Of a stretch of 64,000 bases of DNA, positions 32,751-44,908 are shown piece after piece. The translations under genes and the position numbers were made by a program. The DNA is taken from assembly GCA_001566295.1 (NCBI GenBank), contig KQ964287.1:1-64000 (forward strand). The letters are read 5' to 3'. Under the pieces are notes generated by a model. It was not told the DNA's origin. It did no database searches and saw only the letters and a program-made list of their open reading frames with translations. How positions within the stretch are numbered: the first letter of the stretch is position 1; every line of letters begins with the position of its first letter. Source of the stretch: Microdochium bolleyi (Eukaryota; Ascomycota; Sordariomycetes; Xylariales; Microdochiaceae).

Positions 32751-33921
32751 TTCCACCCCTCTGGGAGCTATGCTCCGCGTATTGGACGCAGAAGTGCTGC
32801 TACGGGCACCGAACAGTCGGCCGGCTGCAAATCCCTTAATGGGAATGGGAGGGGATTCAACGCGACAGTGGTGGCTACCACTGTGTTTTAAACCTGGATG
32901 CCGCCATTTTCACTACTTGGGAACGAGAATGTTTATCGTGTTGCTAATATCGTCTTGTTTCGGTTCTCTGCGGTAACCCGCGAGTCTTTTAGGATGCATA
33001 GGACGACCGCGGAGCTCCAAACAGCCGAAAGCTCCTTATAGATTATGCCGAGCCACTAAAGGGGTTTATTTTGCATCGTGCCCATGTCTTAGAGCCTTTG
33101 CTGCGTGGTCTGGAGAAACGACTGGGCTGTGGTGTTCATTTCCGTGAGCGTCGAGGTCCTCTAGGAGTTGTAGAGTGACCAATCTGCGCTACGAGCTGGG
33201 CACGTACTCAACATGCTTCCACCCCGTGCACATGGCAAGACACACTATGTTACTGAGGTGCCACGAATCGTTTCCATGGATCTGGAGAAGTCGATATCTA
33301 TGCGGTCGCATAGTCTCCGAGGCACCACAGAGTCTGGAGAGAGAGGGCCGCAACAAGAACAGCGATGGACACTCCTCATATCCCTCGGAAGTCTTTGCCA
33401 TTTTCCCATAGATAGCAATAAAATCTTCAGTCTGTCTACCTTACCCGTGGTAGCAGCCGACACCTGTGGCCATGCGCCAGCAATGGCTAGATGATGCTAG
33501 CGTTGTCAATCTTAAAGGCGAGTAGGGGCCAGTGCACTGCCGTCCGTTATCGGACAGGATAGTCGGGTCCGGGCCGAGTCTGGATGCACACCCTGCGAGG
33601 TGGAGGGCGACCGGGTTTGCCTGCCCGGTTAGCCTCCACAATAGTCTGTGCTGATCTCGCTTAGATGCTATTCGCGATTTTGACTTTCATCGGTGTTCCA
33701 CAGGCCACTCATAGTATAAAAGCTCCCTGGGGCATTCGTCAGGATAATATTTTCTTCAATCAGCCTAGCGACTTCGTATCTCGCGTTGAAAATGCCCCGG
33801 GCTGATTATATAATGTCGCCCTGCGACAACTGAATTGGACAGTTTGGGACGCCTGAAGGAGTAAAGACAACGTGGTGGGTCTAAACAACAATGTTTTGGA
33901 CAACATAACACATAAGTTAGT
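32751..33921. other. Intergenic interval without a supported gene
   Basis: Short conflicting frames only. A TATA-like agtataaaagc is present near 33713, but no gene follows it on the plus strand within this interval. Confidence 0.35.
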
Positions 33922-35897
33922 CTAAGTGCGCCTCAAGTACAAGACAGTCCAGCCCAGAGCGCGGTAGCCGATTGTAATGGCCAGGAGAATGCTAATCCAT
34001 CTACCCGTCTGGCCGAGACCATAGCTGTAATTCGCGAGCACGGCCTTGCCGTCGATAAGGCACTGGTCGGCGAGGTCCGTCTGGTAGAGGCAGGTGCACT
34101 CCCGCGCGGTGCTGCTCAAGGGACTCTCCGGCATGACGTCGCAGCTGTAACTCCTCGAGCCGAACTCGTTGACCATCATACCCTTGAAGACGTAGGCCTG
34201 ATAGTCGATGTAGTAGAAGATGTAACGCCAGAACGGGTTGAGCGTCTGCAGCGGCACGAGGAAGCCGCCCGTGCACATCCAGAGGCCGTTGGCGAACGCG
34301 GTGGCGGTTAGCGCGACAACGAAGTTGGGCACCAGGGAGCTGATGAGCACGACGAGGGACTCAGCCGCGATGAGGTCCAGGAAAAGCCACATGACCCACG
34401 TGAGGAAGGCGTCGGCCGCGGGGCGGAAGTTGGCCAGCCAGTAGGCAACGACGGAGAAGAGCACGGAGATGAGGAACAGGTAGGGGACGCCCGTGATGAA
34501 ATTCGCGACCAGGAACGAGGTCGGGCCGTAGAGGCCGTTGGCGCGCTCCTTGACGTAGAGCGCGCGGTCCTCAAGGTATGCAGGGATGTAGGCGACGGCC
34601 ATGAAGGACATGAAGGCGCCACCGAAGAAGATAGCGTTGATGAAGGACTGGATGTTGCCCTGGGTCGGGCTGAGGTGGAGCCAGATGGTGCCCATCATGG
34701 TGGCCAGGCCCATGTACATGGCCATGCGGATGCCGTAGGCAAACACGTCCCGATAGGACTTGATGAGTGACCGGTGGATCAAGGCCAGGAGGATCGCCAC
34801 TCCCCCAGCGGTGTCGCCAAGCATCTGGGCATCGACCTTGTTGCTACCCAGAGGACGGATGTCCATCTCCTCGGTCAGCTCTGTAACGAGAGCCAATGCA
34901 AGGGGTGATTGTTGCCACGACCAGAGGACTTGGCTCAAATGTTCGTCAACTTTGGCTCGGTCGTGGGTGAAGTCGGTATTGACGAGGTCGATGATGAATT
35001 CAGCCGGATTCGTGTAAAGAGGAATCGGGACTCCGCAGGTGGCGAAGTAATTATGGATGTCGGAGACAGGGCCGCAGTACACGGTGGCGCCCCGCGAGAG
35101 CAAGAGGAGCTTGTCGAACATGGCAAAGGTCGATGTAGAGGGCTGGTGGATGGACGCAATCACAATCAAGTTGTGTTGCTTGGCGATAGCCTTGAGGAAA
35201 CTGATGACCTGCAAAGAAGCGGCAGAATCGAGACCAGAGGTAGGCTCGTCCAGGAAAAGGATCTTGGGGCTTGTGATGAGCTGAGCAGCCACGCTGAGAC
35301 GGCGCTTCTGCCCGCCAGAGAGTCCCTTCCGGATGGGAGTGCCAACAAGGGTGCTTGCCTGACCCTTCAGACCAAAGGCCGTCAAGAGAGACTCAATTAT
35401 TCGCACACGCTCTGCCTTACTTACGGTCGGCGCCAGGGCCAAACGTGCAGCAAAGTTTAGCGTCTCGCTGGCCGTCAAGGAACCAACGAGTGCGTCTTCC
35501 TGCTCGACGTAAGCAGACACACGGCGAAACGTTGTGGGATCGGGGTTTTGACCGTTGATGAAGACATGACCCTGGACCTCCGCATTGAGAGCCGCGGTAC
35601 GGTGAGCAAGCACGTTGAGCAAAGTCGATTTTCCGGATCCCCTGTGTTCACAGTCGATATTAGTACGTAGCCGGGGCGGCCCATTCTGCTTGGTGAGATG
35701 ACGGCGTACGAAGGGCCCATGAGGGCTAGCAGCTCGCCGGCCTTGACAGAACCATTGATTTCAGTCAGTATCTCTCTCTGTCGCTTAGACTGGCGGTCCT
35801 TGACGGCCACCGATATGCCTCTCCATCCGAAACTGCGGATATGGGTGTTGGTGAGCTGGGCATGACCATTACCAGCCATCATCTCAATGTCGGACAT
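33922..35897 (-). CDS. ABCG (White-type) half transporter
   Basis: Two exons, 35897-35710 and 35641-33922, with a 68-bp intron (GTACGC...CACAG), phase 2, give 635 aa. The start is ATG 35897. The nucleotide-binding domain comes first: Walker A LMGPSGSGKSTLLN spans the splice junction, then a Q-loop (YVEQEDALVGSLT), signature LSGGQKRRLSVAA, Walker B ILFLDEPTSGLDS and an H-loop (IASIHQPS). The membrane domain of six helices follows from about residue 370 (SYRDVFAYGIRMAMYMGL ... WISILLAITIGYRAL). The last extracellular loop carries several cysteines (YSCDVMPES ... ECTCLYQTD). Reverse NBD-TMD order and half size fit the ABCG/WHITE group, which works as a dimer exporting hydrophobic compounds. The substrate is unknown. 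Confidence 0.9.
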
Positions 35898-37315
35898 CTT
35901 TTCGTGGCCTCCGGAGACTGACAGGCTGTGGGTGGCAGTGGAGAGCGATTCGAAATTCAGTCTCAAAGTGGCCGAGTTAGTGTTCGCCCTGTCGTGGACA
36001 GATCTTGGAATCAAGGCAAAAGAAGAGTCGTGGCCTGGTGGGTAATTTCAATGAAGCCCGAGGTCCCCGAGATCCCCGCTAGCTCTGTTCCCTGGCCCTC
36101 TCCACTTGATTTACTTTACATAAACAGTCGTGCAGTCATCCGCATAGCAGAACCTGCTAGTGCTACTGTACAGTACTTTCTGTGTGCTCATGTGCAAACG
36201 GGCTGTGATGCTTGATTGCCGGGGTGCTGCTAACGCTGACGCGAGGGGTCGGCTGACGGGTCGGGTATGCAGTGGGTATCGCAGCTCGGCAGCGTCCAGA
36301 TTCAGCATGTCCCAATACGACGCAGCTGAGCTGCAGTGGCTGAGTGGGAGCGACTTTGCGCCTGAACACGATGGGTGAGGTGACCGATGTAACCCGCTCC
36401 TATTTTTATTCCGCAAAAGTGCCTATGTTTAGAAAGTCAGGGACTATGTCCGTCTCAGCTCCCGACGACCGACCTATATAACCCATCCCTATGTAAAAAA
36501 CCAGGTGGGCCTTTTTGGCGGGAGGTCACAGTGCTCGCCTGCTTTAATGTTTGCTCCGGATGTACAGCGGTACATAGAGAAGGGATTATTGAGGGATATG
36601 CTATAGTATATTAGCTGTCTAGATAGTTATTGTGTTATCGATCTGGTTTCTCAGACTACTTACGTGATAATGTATTTGTCTTCAGAGACCAGCCCCTACT
36701 AGGAACAGTCGGTCAGAGCGTCCGTCTTCCCGCCCGTTGACTTTAGAATTCCGCGACCGGCGACAAGTCCGATTTGGCAATCCTGCGCGGAAGATCTGCG
36801 TTGGGTTGGTGTCGTAGATCGGGCCGGCTGGCATCCGGAATCTATTGATCGACAGTAGTACACATGCTTCACTGGCCATGCACGGACCATTGCCGCGCTC
36901 GGATACACCACGTCTAGGTGAATAACCTTTGTTTCTAGATACTACCATGATCTCAAGTCAGAGAATCGAGTTGTGTCAGGGAACCGCTGATGCCGCAAAT
37001 TCTGGAATCACTAGTGTGGCTTCTGCTTCGTCTGTCGTCTGGAAAGGTCCCGCCGGCGAATCCAAGCAGGCCAGTTTCATAGTGGGGATTCACCAGACGT
37101 CTTAAATTGTAGCCCAGGTGTGCCACTACCACTGCCACTGCCACTTCTATCACATTATCATTAACAAGTGCTGCCGTGATGAGCCGCACTTATCAGCTCC
37201 AATGCAATTTAGGGAAGAGTTTATTGTTGATATTATTGCGGGCACGACTGATCACTACTGGCCAAGAGTGGCTTCAACCAGTGTATGAAGATAAGTCAAG
37301 TCCTAAGACGCCCGT
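35898..37315. other. Intergenic interval, no supported gene
   Basis: Contains the upstream region of the ABCG gene on the minus strand and short frames without protein character. Confidence 0.35.
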
Positions 37316-38270
37316 TCAAGCGTCAGCGAGAATGTCATCACTCGCCTTCTGGCCGATGATGACAGTCGGCAGTGCAGGAAGACTGCTAGGGCTGATAGGG
37401 AAGATGCTGGCATCCACGACGCGCAGGCCTTGATACTGTTGACGCGGTACATGCTGTCAAGAACGGCGAGCTTGTCGCTGGCGGGGCCGATCTTGCAGTT
37501 GCCCACGACATGGTGGTCAAAGGTCTGCTCGTAGATCCACTGCTTGTCCCCCTCGGGCTTGCTGTAGTAGCCCGTGGCAAGGTCCCAACCGCGCGGGCAA
37601 TGTTACTCGATGATAGTCTCGATGGACCCAAAGGCCGAAGGGAGCGCGGTCATGTTGCAGCAGACCCAGACTACCGGCCCATCATGGCGCCGAGGTCGGC
37701 GTCACTGCCAATGGGCGACTCGTACTGCGCGAAGTTGATTCCGGGATGTTGGTAGGGTCGCTCGACTTGATCTTTACGTAGCCGGCGTTGCTCTGGACGG
37801 TCATGCGCGCCGAGCCGCGCCACAGGGTGTTGGGCAGGTCGGTCAAGTGCCGACGTCTGCCTGATTAGTAGGAAGTAAGTAACCGCTAAGAACACCAGGT
37901 GGTGGGCTACAGAAAGATGATTGAGGTTAGTCGTCTGAGACTTACTGGGCCAAAAGGGGGAGGGAAGGCATGGACTTACCCAAAGGTAATGATATCACGT
38001 GCCATTGGGCGAGTGGTCAGTCTTGCGGAATGCAGACTCGCTATTGCCAGAGGGCGCAGCGTATGGGCCTTGGCCGTTCTTCCAAGCCTCCTGCGGACTC
38101 AGACTCGATGAGCTGCGAACTCATGTCGCCGGTCCTTTGTAGGTGACAGCATTAGCCAGGCGCCTTGCCCCTTCTGGTACAGTAGCGAGCCACTCCTTAA
38201 GGCAAAGAACGCCGATCGGGTTTAGTGCAGGCCAGTCCTGGAGCATTTACCAGCAGGGTGTACCCGGCCT
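37316..38270 (-). pseudogene. GMC oxidoreductase remnant
   Basis: The minus strand carries pieces of a glucose-methanol-choline oxidoreductase in the right order but different frames. N- to C-terminal they are GPYAAPSGNSESAFRK (near 38050), LPNTLWRGSARMTVQSNAG and PEINFAQYE (near 37750-37850), KQWIYEQTFDHHVVGNCKIG (near 37500-37560), and GLRVVDASIFPISPSSLP ending IGQKASDDILADA (stop at 37318-37316). The FDHHVVG and GLRVVDAS blocks are the C-terminal GMC motifs with the active-site His. Disablements are an in-frame TAA before HCPRGW (CAA to TAA), a TGA-type stop near 38000, and a one-base frameshift between YRVN and QGLRVV. The FAD-binding N terminus is missing. Confidence 0.7.
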
Positions 38271-38748
38271 GGGCCTAGAGTAAAAAGCGCGCAGTGGGGG
38301 TAGCATTCAGACCCAATCCTACTTGAAGTGTGGTCTGAGGGGGCGTCGCCCTTTTAACAGCTTCGGTAAATCTTTCGTTACGATACTCTTTTCCCGCGCG
38401 AGACCATGTACTAGCCTACAGAAAGCTGCTTCCATCGAAGATTGCCGTCAGGCTAGGGTCATCTCAGACGTCGCTCGTCGAGAGAGCCTTGCCCCAGTGC
38501 CACAATTCACCATCCCGCGGCACTACCTATCGATAAGGCTCTACACACCTGCGCATCATTGCGATCGCAATACCTACAATGTCGATACAGTATCGCGAAC
38601 ATCGGCAAGGCATAGGGTCCTAACAAAACGGAATTCCGAGCAGCGTTGTCTCATTTTCCTCTATACTCGTTTGGGGGACGGCCGTCTCGAAGACGCTTGG
38701 GATCAGTACCTCAAATGGCGTCAACTTGAGGAACGTCGCAATGGTCAA

Positions 38749-39345
38749 ATGAAAGAAGGCCAGGGCCGCTCCGTATTGTCATCCTTGGGCTTTTCTGGAC
38801 CGCGCAAGGAGGCACTCCAAGAGATGAGCACAGGCGACCACACAAAGATCTTAAAACATCTGACAGAGCGCTCAGCCCGCGCGGTGCTCGTTGCTCAAAT
38901 GCCCAAGCTTCTTCCTGGGCGAGTACGCATAGCGGTTGCAGAGCAACTAGTGACCCAAGACCCGGACGGAACCATCATCATCGGCATAGAGGGGATCGCT
39001 ATACACAAGGATATCCTCTCAGCATGCTCCCCATATTTCGAAAGGGTGTTCAGTGGCACGTTTTTGGAGAAAGACAAAGTCATATTAAGCAGCGAAATAG
39101 TCACGAAGATCTCCATGGATGTCTTGTTAAAGACTATCTGCGGAATACCTGTTAAGCTTCCTATGGGAGAATTAGAGCTGAGATCGATGAAAGTCGCTGC
39201 AGACTATCTTTGTCTCACAGATTTAGTTGAGAGTCAATATTCGTCCGAAGATCTTCAGCGGTTAAGAAGATCGGATAGGAGTCAGCTGTGTGACGAGGAT
39301 TATAGCACGCTCGACGATTGGCTGACTGATCCTATACTTGTATAA
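38749..39345 (+). CDS. BTB/POZ-domain protein
   Basis: 198 aa from ATG 38749. The same frame is open back to 38323 without an ATG, so a 5' exon may exist. The BTB core reads TIIIGIEGIAIHKDILSACSPYFERVFSG, then a strand-helix (ILSSEIVTKISMDVLLKTICG) and LELRSMKVAADYLCLTDLV. These are the A1-A5 elements of the fold, including the D/H-K/F motif HKDILSACSPYF. BTB domains mediate dimerisation and Cul3 adaptor contacts; many orphan fungal BTB proteins have no known partner. The protein ends with an acidic tail (CDEDYSTLDDWLTD). Confidence 0.75.
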   Translation: MKEGQGRSVLSSLGFSGPRKEALQEMSTGDHTKILKHLTERSARAVLVAQMPKLLPGRVRIAVAEQLVTQDPDGTIIIGIEGIAIHKDILSACSPYFERVFSGTFLEKDKVILSSEIVTKISMDVLLKTICGIPVKLPMGELELRSMKVAADYLCLTDLVESQYSSEDLQRLRRSDRSQLCDEDYSTLDDWLTDPILV

Positions 39346-39663
39346 AGCACTGTGTAATATATCTGACCATTTTCTACATTTATTCGTTTTCTAGAAACGG
39401 CCTTTATGTCTAAGTAGAGATGCAGTTGCTCAAGGTAGATGCCTGGCTCGCCCTCACGGCTATTCCGGGCGACGGTTGACCTCACTGAGGTCTAGTTTGG
39501 ACCGGGCACGGGCGCGGGCATAGACCATTGAGATCAGTTACGCTACACCAACTGAGGTTAACTAGGCAAGTGTTGGGTCGGGGGTTGCTTTGAGCATATA
39601 GACCGAGTTTCAGTACGCGCAGTCACTCTTTATAGAACCTTTCTTTGAGATAGACAAACGTCA

Positions 39664-39941
39664 ATGATCACTGTTGAAACACTCATTCTGAGCCATCTCG
39701 AAGCGCAGGAACATCACTTGCAAGAAATGTCACATGATCCGAAGTTATACATCGCTGAAGATAGGACGTTGTGAGTTTGTTATAGGCTAGCCGCTACCTC
39801 AGCATCTTGGTCATACGTAGAGGTATTATCGGTCCCAATCCTAGAGGAAGGATTTCGCTCTCTGTGAACGCCATGGACTGGGGTCGCCTCGTTTCTACAT
39901 GTACGCTGATATCGCTATTCCGTAACGTCTGTTCCCACTAG
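39664..39941 (+). CDS. Tiny two-exon ORF of unknown function
   Basis: ATG 39664 begins MITVETLILSHLEAQEHHL. Exon 1 (39664-39770) ends at a GTGAGT donor. A 50-bp intron ends cgtag, and exon 2 (39821-39941) continues in phase (GIIGPNPRGRISLSV) to TAG, 75 aa in total. A TATA-like gcatata lies about 70 bp upstream of the ATG. A decayed copy of the promoter/start region occurs at 310-425. The last 27 bp overlap the 3' end of the opposing forkhead gene. No family is recognised, and it could be a chance construct. Confidence 0.3.
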
Positions 39942-41142
39942 TAGCAATTGATTCAGGGCTTTGTGTTGCTTGCGGTTGGCCCTTCGACTCGCGGCCTTCA
40001 ATTTTCCAGTCATAAGGCCACCCTTTCTGCCGCCGGCCGCACGGTTAGGGACTTTTTTTGTTGAACTTTTCCTGTCAGAGCATCCCGCCTTTGACTTGCA
40101 ATCCTTGTTCCGGGAGCGGTAGGAGGAGGTGCTTTTCAGTGCTTCAAGGTTCTTCGCAAAGCCTTCCAGATGCCATTCGCTGATAAACTTCTTTTTCCGG
40201 CTCTCCGGAGAGATCGGTCGAGACTGAATGCGAAATGCCTACTCAAGCCGTTAGTCTCAGTGAAACCATCAGTATTAGCACAATACTTACTGCGTTCATA
40301 CTTAGGTTAGAACGAACGCTATTCATCCAACCCTTGTCCGTGGGATCGGCCTTCGACACATTCTGCTTGAACCACTTGTAGATGTCTTGCAGCGTCATTG
40401 AGTTTCCTGGTGCATCGAGCAGCGCCTTTCGGATGAGTTTGGCATAGCTTATTACACCCTCGTTACCACTAGCCCTTATGTCGTCGCCAGGCACATTCCT
40501 GTAACAGCCTGGGGCGCCATCTCCACCACCATCAGAATCTTTCTTGATGAAAGCCTCCCCCAAGCTCTCAGTGAGCAAGGGCAGGGCGTCCGCCCACCCA
40601 TCATTCTCCAATACCGGGTGGGAGTTGTTGATATCGTATGTCCCTATAACCAGGCTGAAGTCGTAAGAAGGAATGGTTTGCTGATTCGTCGGCCATGCGG
40701 AGGGAGTGTAGCCAGTCTCTGGATTGTCATACGACCAGCAACACTGTGGACTGGAAACAGATGAAGAATGCGACGATTCACCGGGTATAAGCCGGGCTTG
40801 GGCAGGAAAGTGAGAGTCGTGATATGAGTAGACACCGCAGTCGGAGACTGCCGATTCAATTACTGACCGCCAGTCACCTCCCGCGCTCGAGACGGGAATG
40901 TGTGAGGGCATGCACTGCTGCGGGCTGGATGGCACCCAGCGAGGAAGTTGTGGGTTTTGGAAAGGCTTGTGGTGGTTGGTATGGTGAACAGGTGCCGGGA
41001 GCGCCATGTTAAGACATTCGGAGCGATGCGCAATCTCGCCGGTTGGTGAATACGGATTCTCTGCGTGAGGCGACAGCGGAGAGGTATAGCTCTCGTTATG
41101 GAAGAATGCTCGGGCATCTTTCTCCTGGTTTAAGTAGTACAT
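39915..41142 (-). CDS. Forkhead-domain transcription factor
   Basis: Two exons, 41142-40291 and 40238-39915, with a 52-bp intron (GTAAGT...GAGTAG) in phase 0, give 391 aa. The first ~200 residues are Ser/Pro/His-rich and disordered. The forkhead domain starts ISYAKLIRKALLDAPGNSMT, continues LQDIYKWFKQNV, and has helix 3 as WMNSVRSNLSMN. It crosses the intron into AFRIQSRPISPESRKKKF. The C terminus is strongly basic (KVPNRAAGGRKGG ...), a likely nuclear signal. Forkhead factors bind DNA through helix 3, where the usual sequence is NSIRHNLS; here Ser replaces the base-contacting His. A perfect 40-bp duplication lies about 245 bp upstream. Confidence 0.85.
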
Positions 41143-41386
41143 CTGTGTGGTAGGCGGAATTTCCTGATATTAATAGGCTAGGAGGTATTGTTAAAACAGT
41201 GAAATCGCAGCTTCTGATGGAGCCTTTTAGGCTTGAAAGATCGGACGGAGAGGAGGTAACAGGTGTCTAGGGGAAGCCTCGTACATACTTTGTGTTTGAA
41301 GATAGCGAACTGGCAGAGGAGGAGAGATCGATACTCCACTAGTTGAAGCTGCTATTAGCAAGAAGAATAGTCCATGAAACTGTAAG

Positions 41387-41466
41387 ACCCTAGATAGCAC
41401 AACGGGCAAGTCTAGAGGGTGCGGTGACCCTAGATAGCACAACGGGCAAGTCTAGAGGGTGCGGTG
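41387..41466. repeat. Perfect 40-bp tandem duplication upstream of the forkhead gene
   Basis: Units 41387-41426 and 41427-41466 are identical (accctagatagcacaacggg ... gtgcggtg). They lie 245-324 bp upstream of the forkhead ATG, so they may duplicate a regulatory site or 5' UTR. Exact identity implies a recent event. Confidence 0.9.
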
Positions 41467-41667
41467 TAGGAGATACTGCGGCAGACTCACATAAATGAGG
41501 TGATGGACAGATATACTAACCGGCAGATGAAGTGCATAGCTGCCGTAAAGAGGCTAGCCGATGAAATGATGGACGAGGTTAGATAAGTGGTATTCTTGTG
41601 AGGTTGATCTTTGTGGTGAGGAGAGAAAAAGAGGGAGCGTTCGAGATGCCTGCGAGGATGAGAGTTT

Positions 41668-41952
41668 TTAAATATGCGAGATGGCATGCGATGACAGGCA
41701 GCGGTTGACCGTCATCCAGTCAGTCTGCCTGGGAGAGACATAAACCCACGGACCAAGAGAATTAACGTCGCGAATAAACGCCCTCCCCGGGGCTGTGCTC
41801 GCCATATTAGTGAACAAGGTCCCACATAGGCATTTTTCCCAAGCCACACCGTCCATTAGATGTTCTTTCGCATTCGCCGCGGGTGCAGCCAAACCTCTGT
41901 TATACAGCACATGTTTGCCCTGATACTCCCCACTAGCATTCCTTTGTGTCAT
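41668..41952 (-). CDS. Doubtful 94-codon ORF
   Basis: ATG 41952 to stop 41668. The sequence (WEKCLCGTLFTNMAS, SLGPWVYVSPRQTDWM) is not obviously low complexity, but there is no known domain, no signal peptide and no supporting context. Confidence 0.2.
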   Translation of the reverse strand: MTQRNASGEYQGKHVLYNRGLAAPAANAKEHLMDGVAWEKCLCGTLFTNMASTAPGRAFIRDVNSLGPWVYVSPRQTDWMTVNRCLSSHAISHI

Positions 41953-44908
41953 TGCAGATATGCCGGTAGTGACAAGGATGTGATTGGCTTACCCCTGTGC
42001 ATATTAGGCGTCCCAAGCACAAGGCATAATCTCGTACAGCCTGGGAGCCTAGCATCCTGCTGCTGAGCCCTCTGCAGACAGGCTGTTAGCCCAATCGTTG
42101 TAGTCAGCCGGGATCAGGTCAGCCTCGCGGCATGGAGGCCAGAGCATGGACAGGCTGTTGATCACAGCGGTTGGTAACCTCAGCAAATTTTGTATCGTTC
42201 ATGAGTACTGCGCAGTCGCATTGACGTATTTGGAATCACTGTCCTGAGTGACGAGGCTGAGCTCCCTTGACTCCCAAAAGTAACACTAAAGGGTTTTCAG
42301 GATCCAGGTCGTCATTTCAGGAGGTATTTCCAGCAGTACAGTATAGATCACCATTACCACTGGATTTAGGCGTAGGCAGTAGATGGAGCAAGTCTGATGC
42401 CTACTTGATCATCCCTGCTGAGATGGCATTCAGGATGGCCCTCCAGAAGCATACGAGGAGCGGACCACTGAGGGCTGCTTGGCAATCATATGGATTGCAA
42501 CGTGGCAGGGCGCCAGGCGGAGCCTAGGGAACCAGGCTGCTTGCGCATTATATGACGACTTGTCTTGTCACATTCACTCTGCGCAACGAGAGATAGGGAT
42601 TTGATGATTAGTTACTTCAAAAGGGCTTACCTCTCTGACTTTACATAACAGATATGTACACGAAACCTGTAGCTTCCTGTGAAAAGGTACCACGGTTAGC
42701 GCGGCTACATGTTCAAGGGTTCTCGTGCGAAATCATGCAGTTGTCGTACTGCCTAATCGGGCTGTGGGCCACCGTATCTAGCGCCGCGTTGAGCGAGGCT
42801 GGTTCGTTCCGCAATGTTGCTGCCAAACCTCTGTGCTTCGGCTGATTGTGCTGGCGAAGATCATCTGCGTCCCCATCGACTGACCTCTTTAGATGCACGA
42901 GTGCGTACTGCGCACTGCGCGCGGGTGCTGGGGCCGCCGTGCTGCGTGAAGTTGAGAAGTTGGCGGTTCGGGGAGGTTGAGCGCGTGTGTTCAGTGTAGA
43001 ACATGGCGTAGTTGTAACATTCTGGCGCCGCGCTGTTTTCGTGATCGCCTTGGTCGACGGAGAGGGCAAAGACCGCCACTGCGATTCGATTGTCGACAAG
43101 TTTGGTGAGATCGAGGATGCACTTCTCTTGACTTTGTTTAACATTATGGGTTCATTTTGGAAATCCTCCGCTCTACCGTCGAGCCTCGTGAAATGGCTCA
43201 TAGCCTTGCGAGCCAGAGTATTCGTCTCAGCCTAGCTGCTCCATTTGGCCTCGATCGCAGGCTGGCCATCTTAGACCGATCATCCAAGCAGCTCGTATAT
43301 ACTGCAACGGCTATAGCTCTAGCCGCAGTCTCCTGAAAGTCGTCGTGCCTTTGTGTAGCTAAGGTCCTGTCAGCTCTTTGTAGCTTGTGCACGAAAGCAT
43401 CAACGGGCCAGAATTGCCCAGGGGCAGGTTGCAGGGGCCGTCCGGAGTATTATACAGATCATTCAGGTCTCGTGGTATAATGCTATGTCTGGGAATTACG
43501 GTGGTAAAAAGTATGTCGGTCATTGGGTGGCTTGTTCCGCTCTCGTTGTGAGTTTGCGGGCATTTCATTGTTCCCGTACTGTTTGCGGCGTTCGTCGTTC
43601 TGCATTTCCCGAGTTTCGGCTAGTCAAAGTAGCACGCCCCATCGTGTCGGGTTTGGGATGCGCACATTTTTTGCAAGCGAAACTGTAGTATACTTAAGTA
43701 ATCGTACTGTAGACAGCAGTCGGCTGATCGCACGGTGAATGGTTATTGGCGGACGGATTGTCTCTCAGATGGCTGAGGTCCCAGGCCTATCTCACCGTGA
43801 GTGGCGTGCCAACCAGTGGCGGTGCTGCCTGGCGTTGACGAATAGCGAAGGTGAGAATAGGTACTCAGTACGCAGCCAACGGCAGACCCTCAGGTCAATC
43901 GTGGCGGTAGGGCCAACTGACCGACCGCTTGTTGCAATCCGTTTCGTGGCAGATCGACGGCCCCCTGAGTACAGTCATCCTGAGTACCATGCGAGTGGAC
44001 GGCATAGTGGAGCCCGGCACAGCCCATTTAGCCCACGATCACTATCACTCAGCCACACCCACGTGGCCGAGTAAGTGCTATCGCAGCCAGCCCCTTGGCG
44101 CTTTGTGCCGGGATGATCCCGCCCGGTGCGATCTGCAAATCCTGGCACTAATCTAACCACAATCCGCTGCCGTCCTCAGTATTGCCATGGTGTCCTTGGG
44201 CTGGCCTCTACCTTGTTGCAAGCCTCTGGTCCTATAGTAGAGGTCTAGATGGCATCGATGCGATGTGCTTGTATGAAGGTCCTGATAATTATAAATGATT
44301 TCTACGGGCGGGGTACTCGGCTGCGCAGATATATATCAAGCCACCCTCTCTACAAGGCCCTAGCCACCAGGACGTTGATTTAAGGTTAGGTGGAGACCCG
44401 CGTGGTCCGAGCGTGGCTGGTCTCATGCAAGGCACATGCGGCTCCGTGCCGCGGCTTCGTGTCACAAAGCTTACAGAACTTCTTACGGGGCTTAGACCCT
44501 ACCGTCGGGATTGTTAGAGCAGCTGCGCAGACTATGCCGATTTATAGAATATTTTGACTATTCCATTTGGCTGGAGTGAGCAGTTATGAGCTGCGGCCAG
44601 AGTAGCAATGGTCCCACTTTCTTCCTCCTCTGGCACTGTGTCTCCACAGCGTCCCGAAACCCTGCGGCTGCCCGCGATAGCTTGTACTGGTGGCCTATCC
44701 CTTGGAATATCCGCAGTGTGATCTCTTGCCTTGTGCGGACCACGCAGAGGGCTGTACTTAGGCTGTTACGAGCTGTCCCGGAAGATGATACTCGTAATTA
44801 GTTAGCAGGCTTATAGTTGTATAAGCTGTACAGTCAGTGTTTACATTATACTAGGCTAAGAGGATTAGAGCTACTTAATGGCCCCGACTCCTCTCTGTAC
44901 TTTGCGAT
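41953..44908. other. Gene-poor interval
   Basis: No recognisable gene. A 162-codon ATG frame on the minus strand (43201-42713) is Ser/Thr/Arg-rich and overlaps a short plus-strand frame with a signal-like start (MQLSYCLIGLWATVSSAAL, near 42736). Neither is convincing. Confidence 0.35.

Noticed and set aside
42713..43201. 162-codon minus frame and an antisense signal-peptide-like start
   Set aside because: Both are compositionally biased, overlap each other, and match no family.
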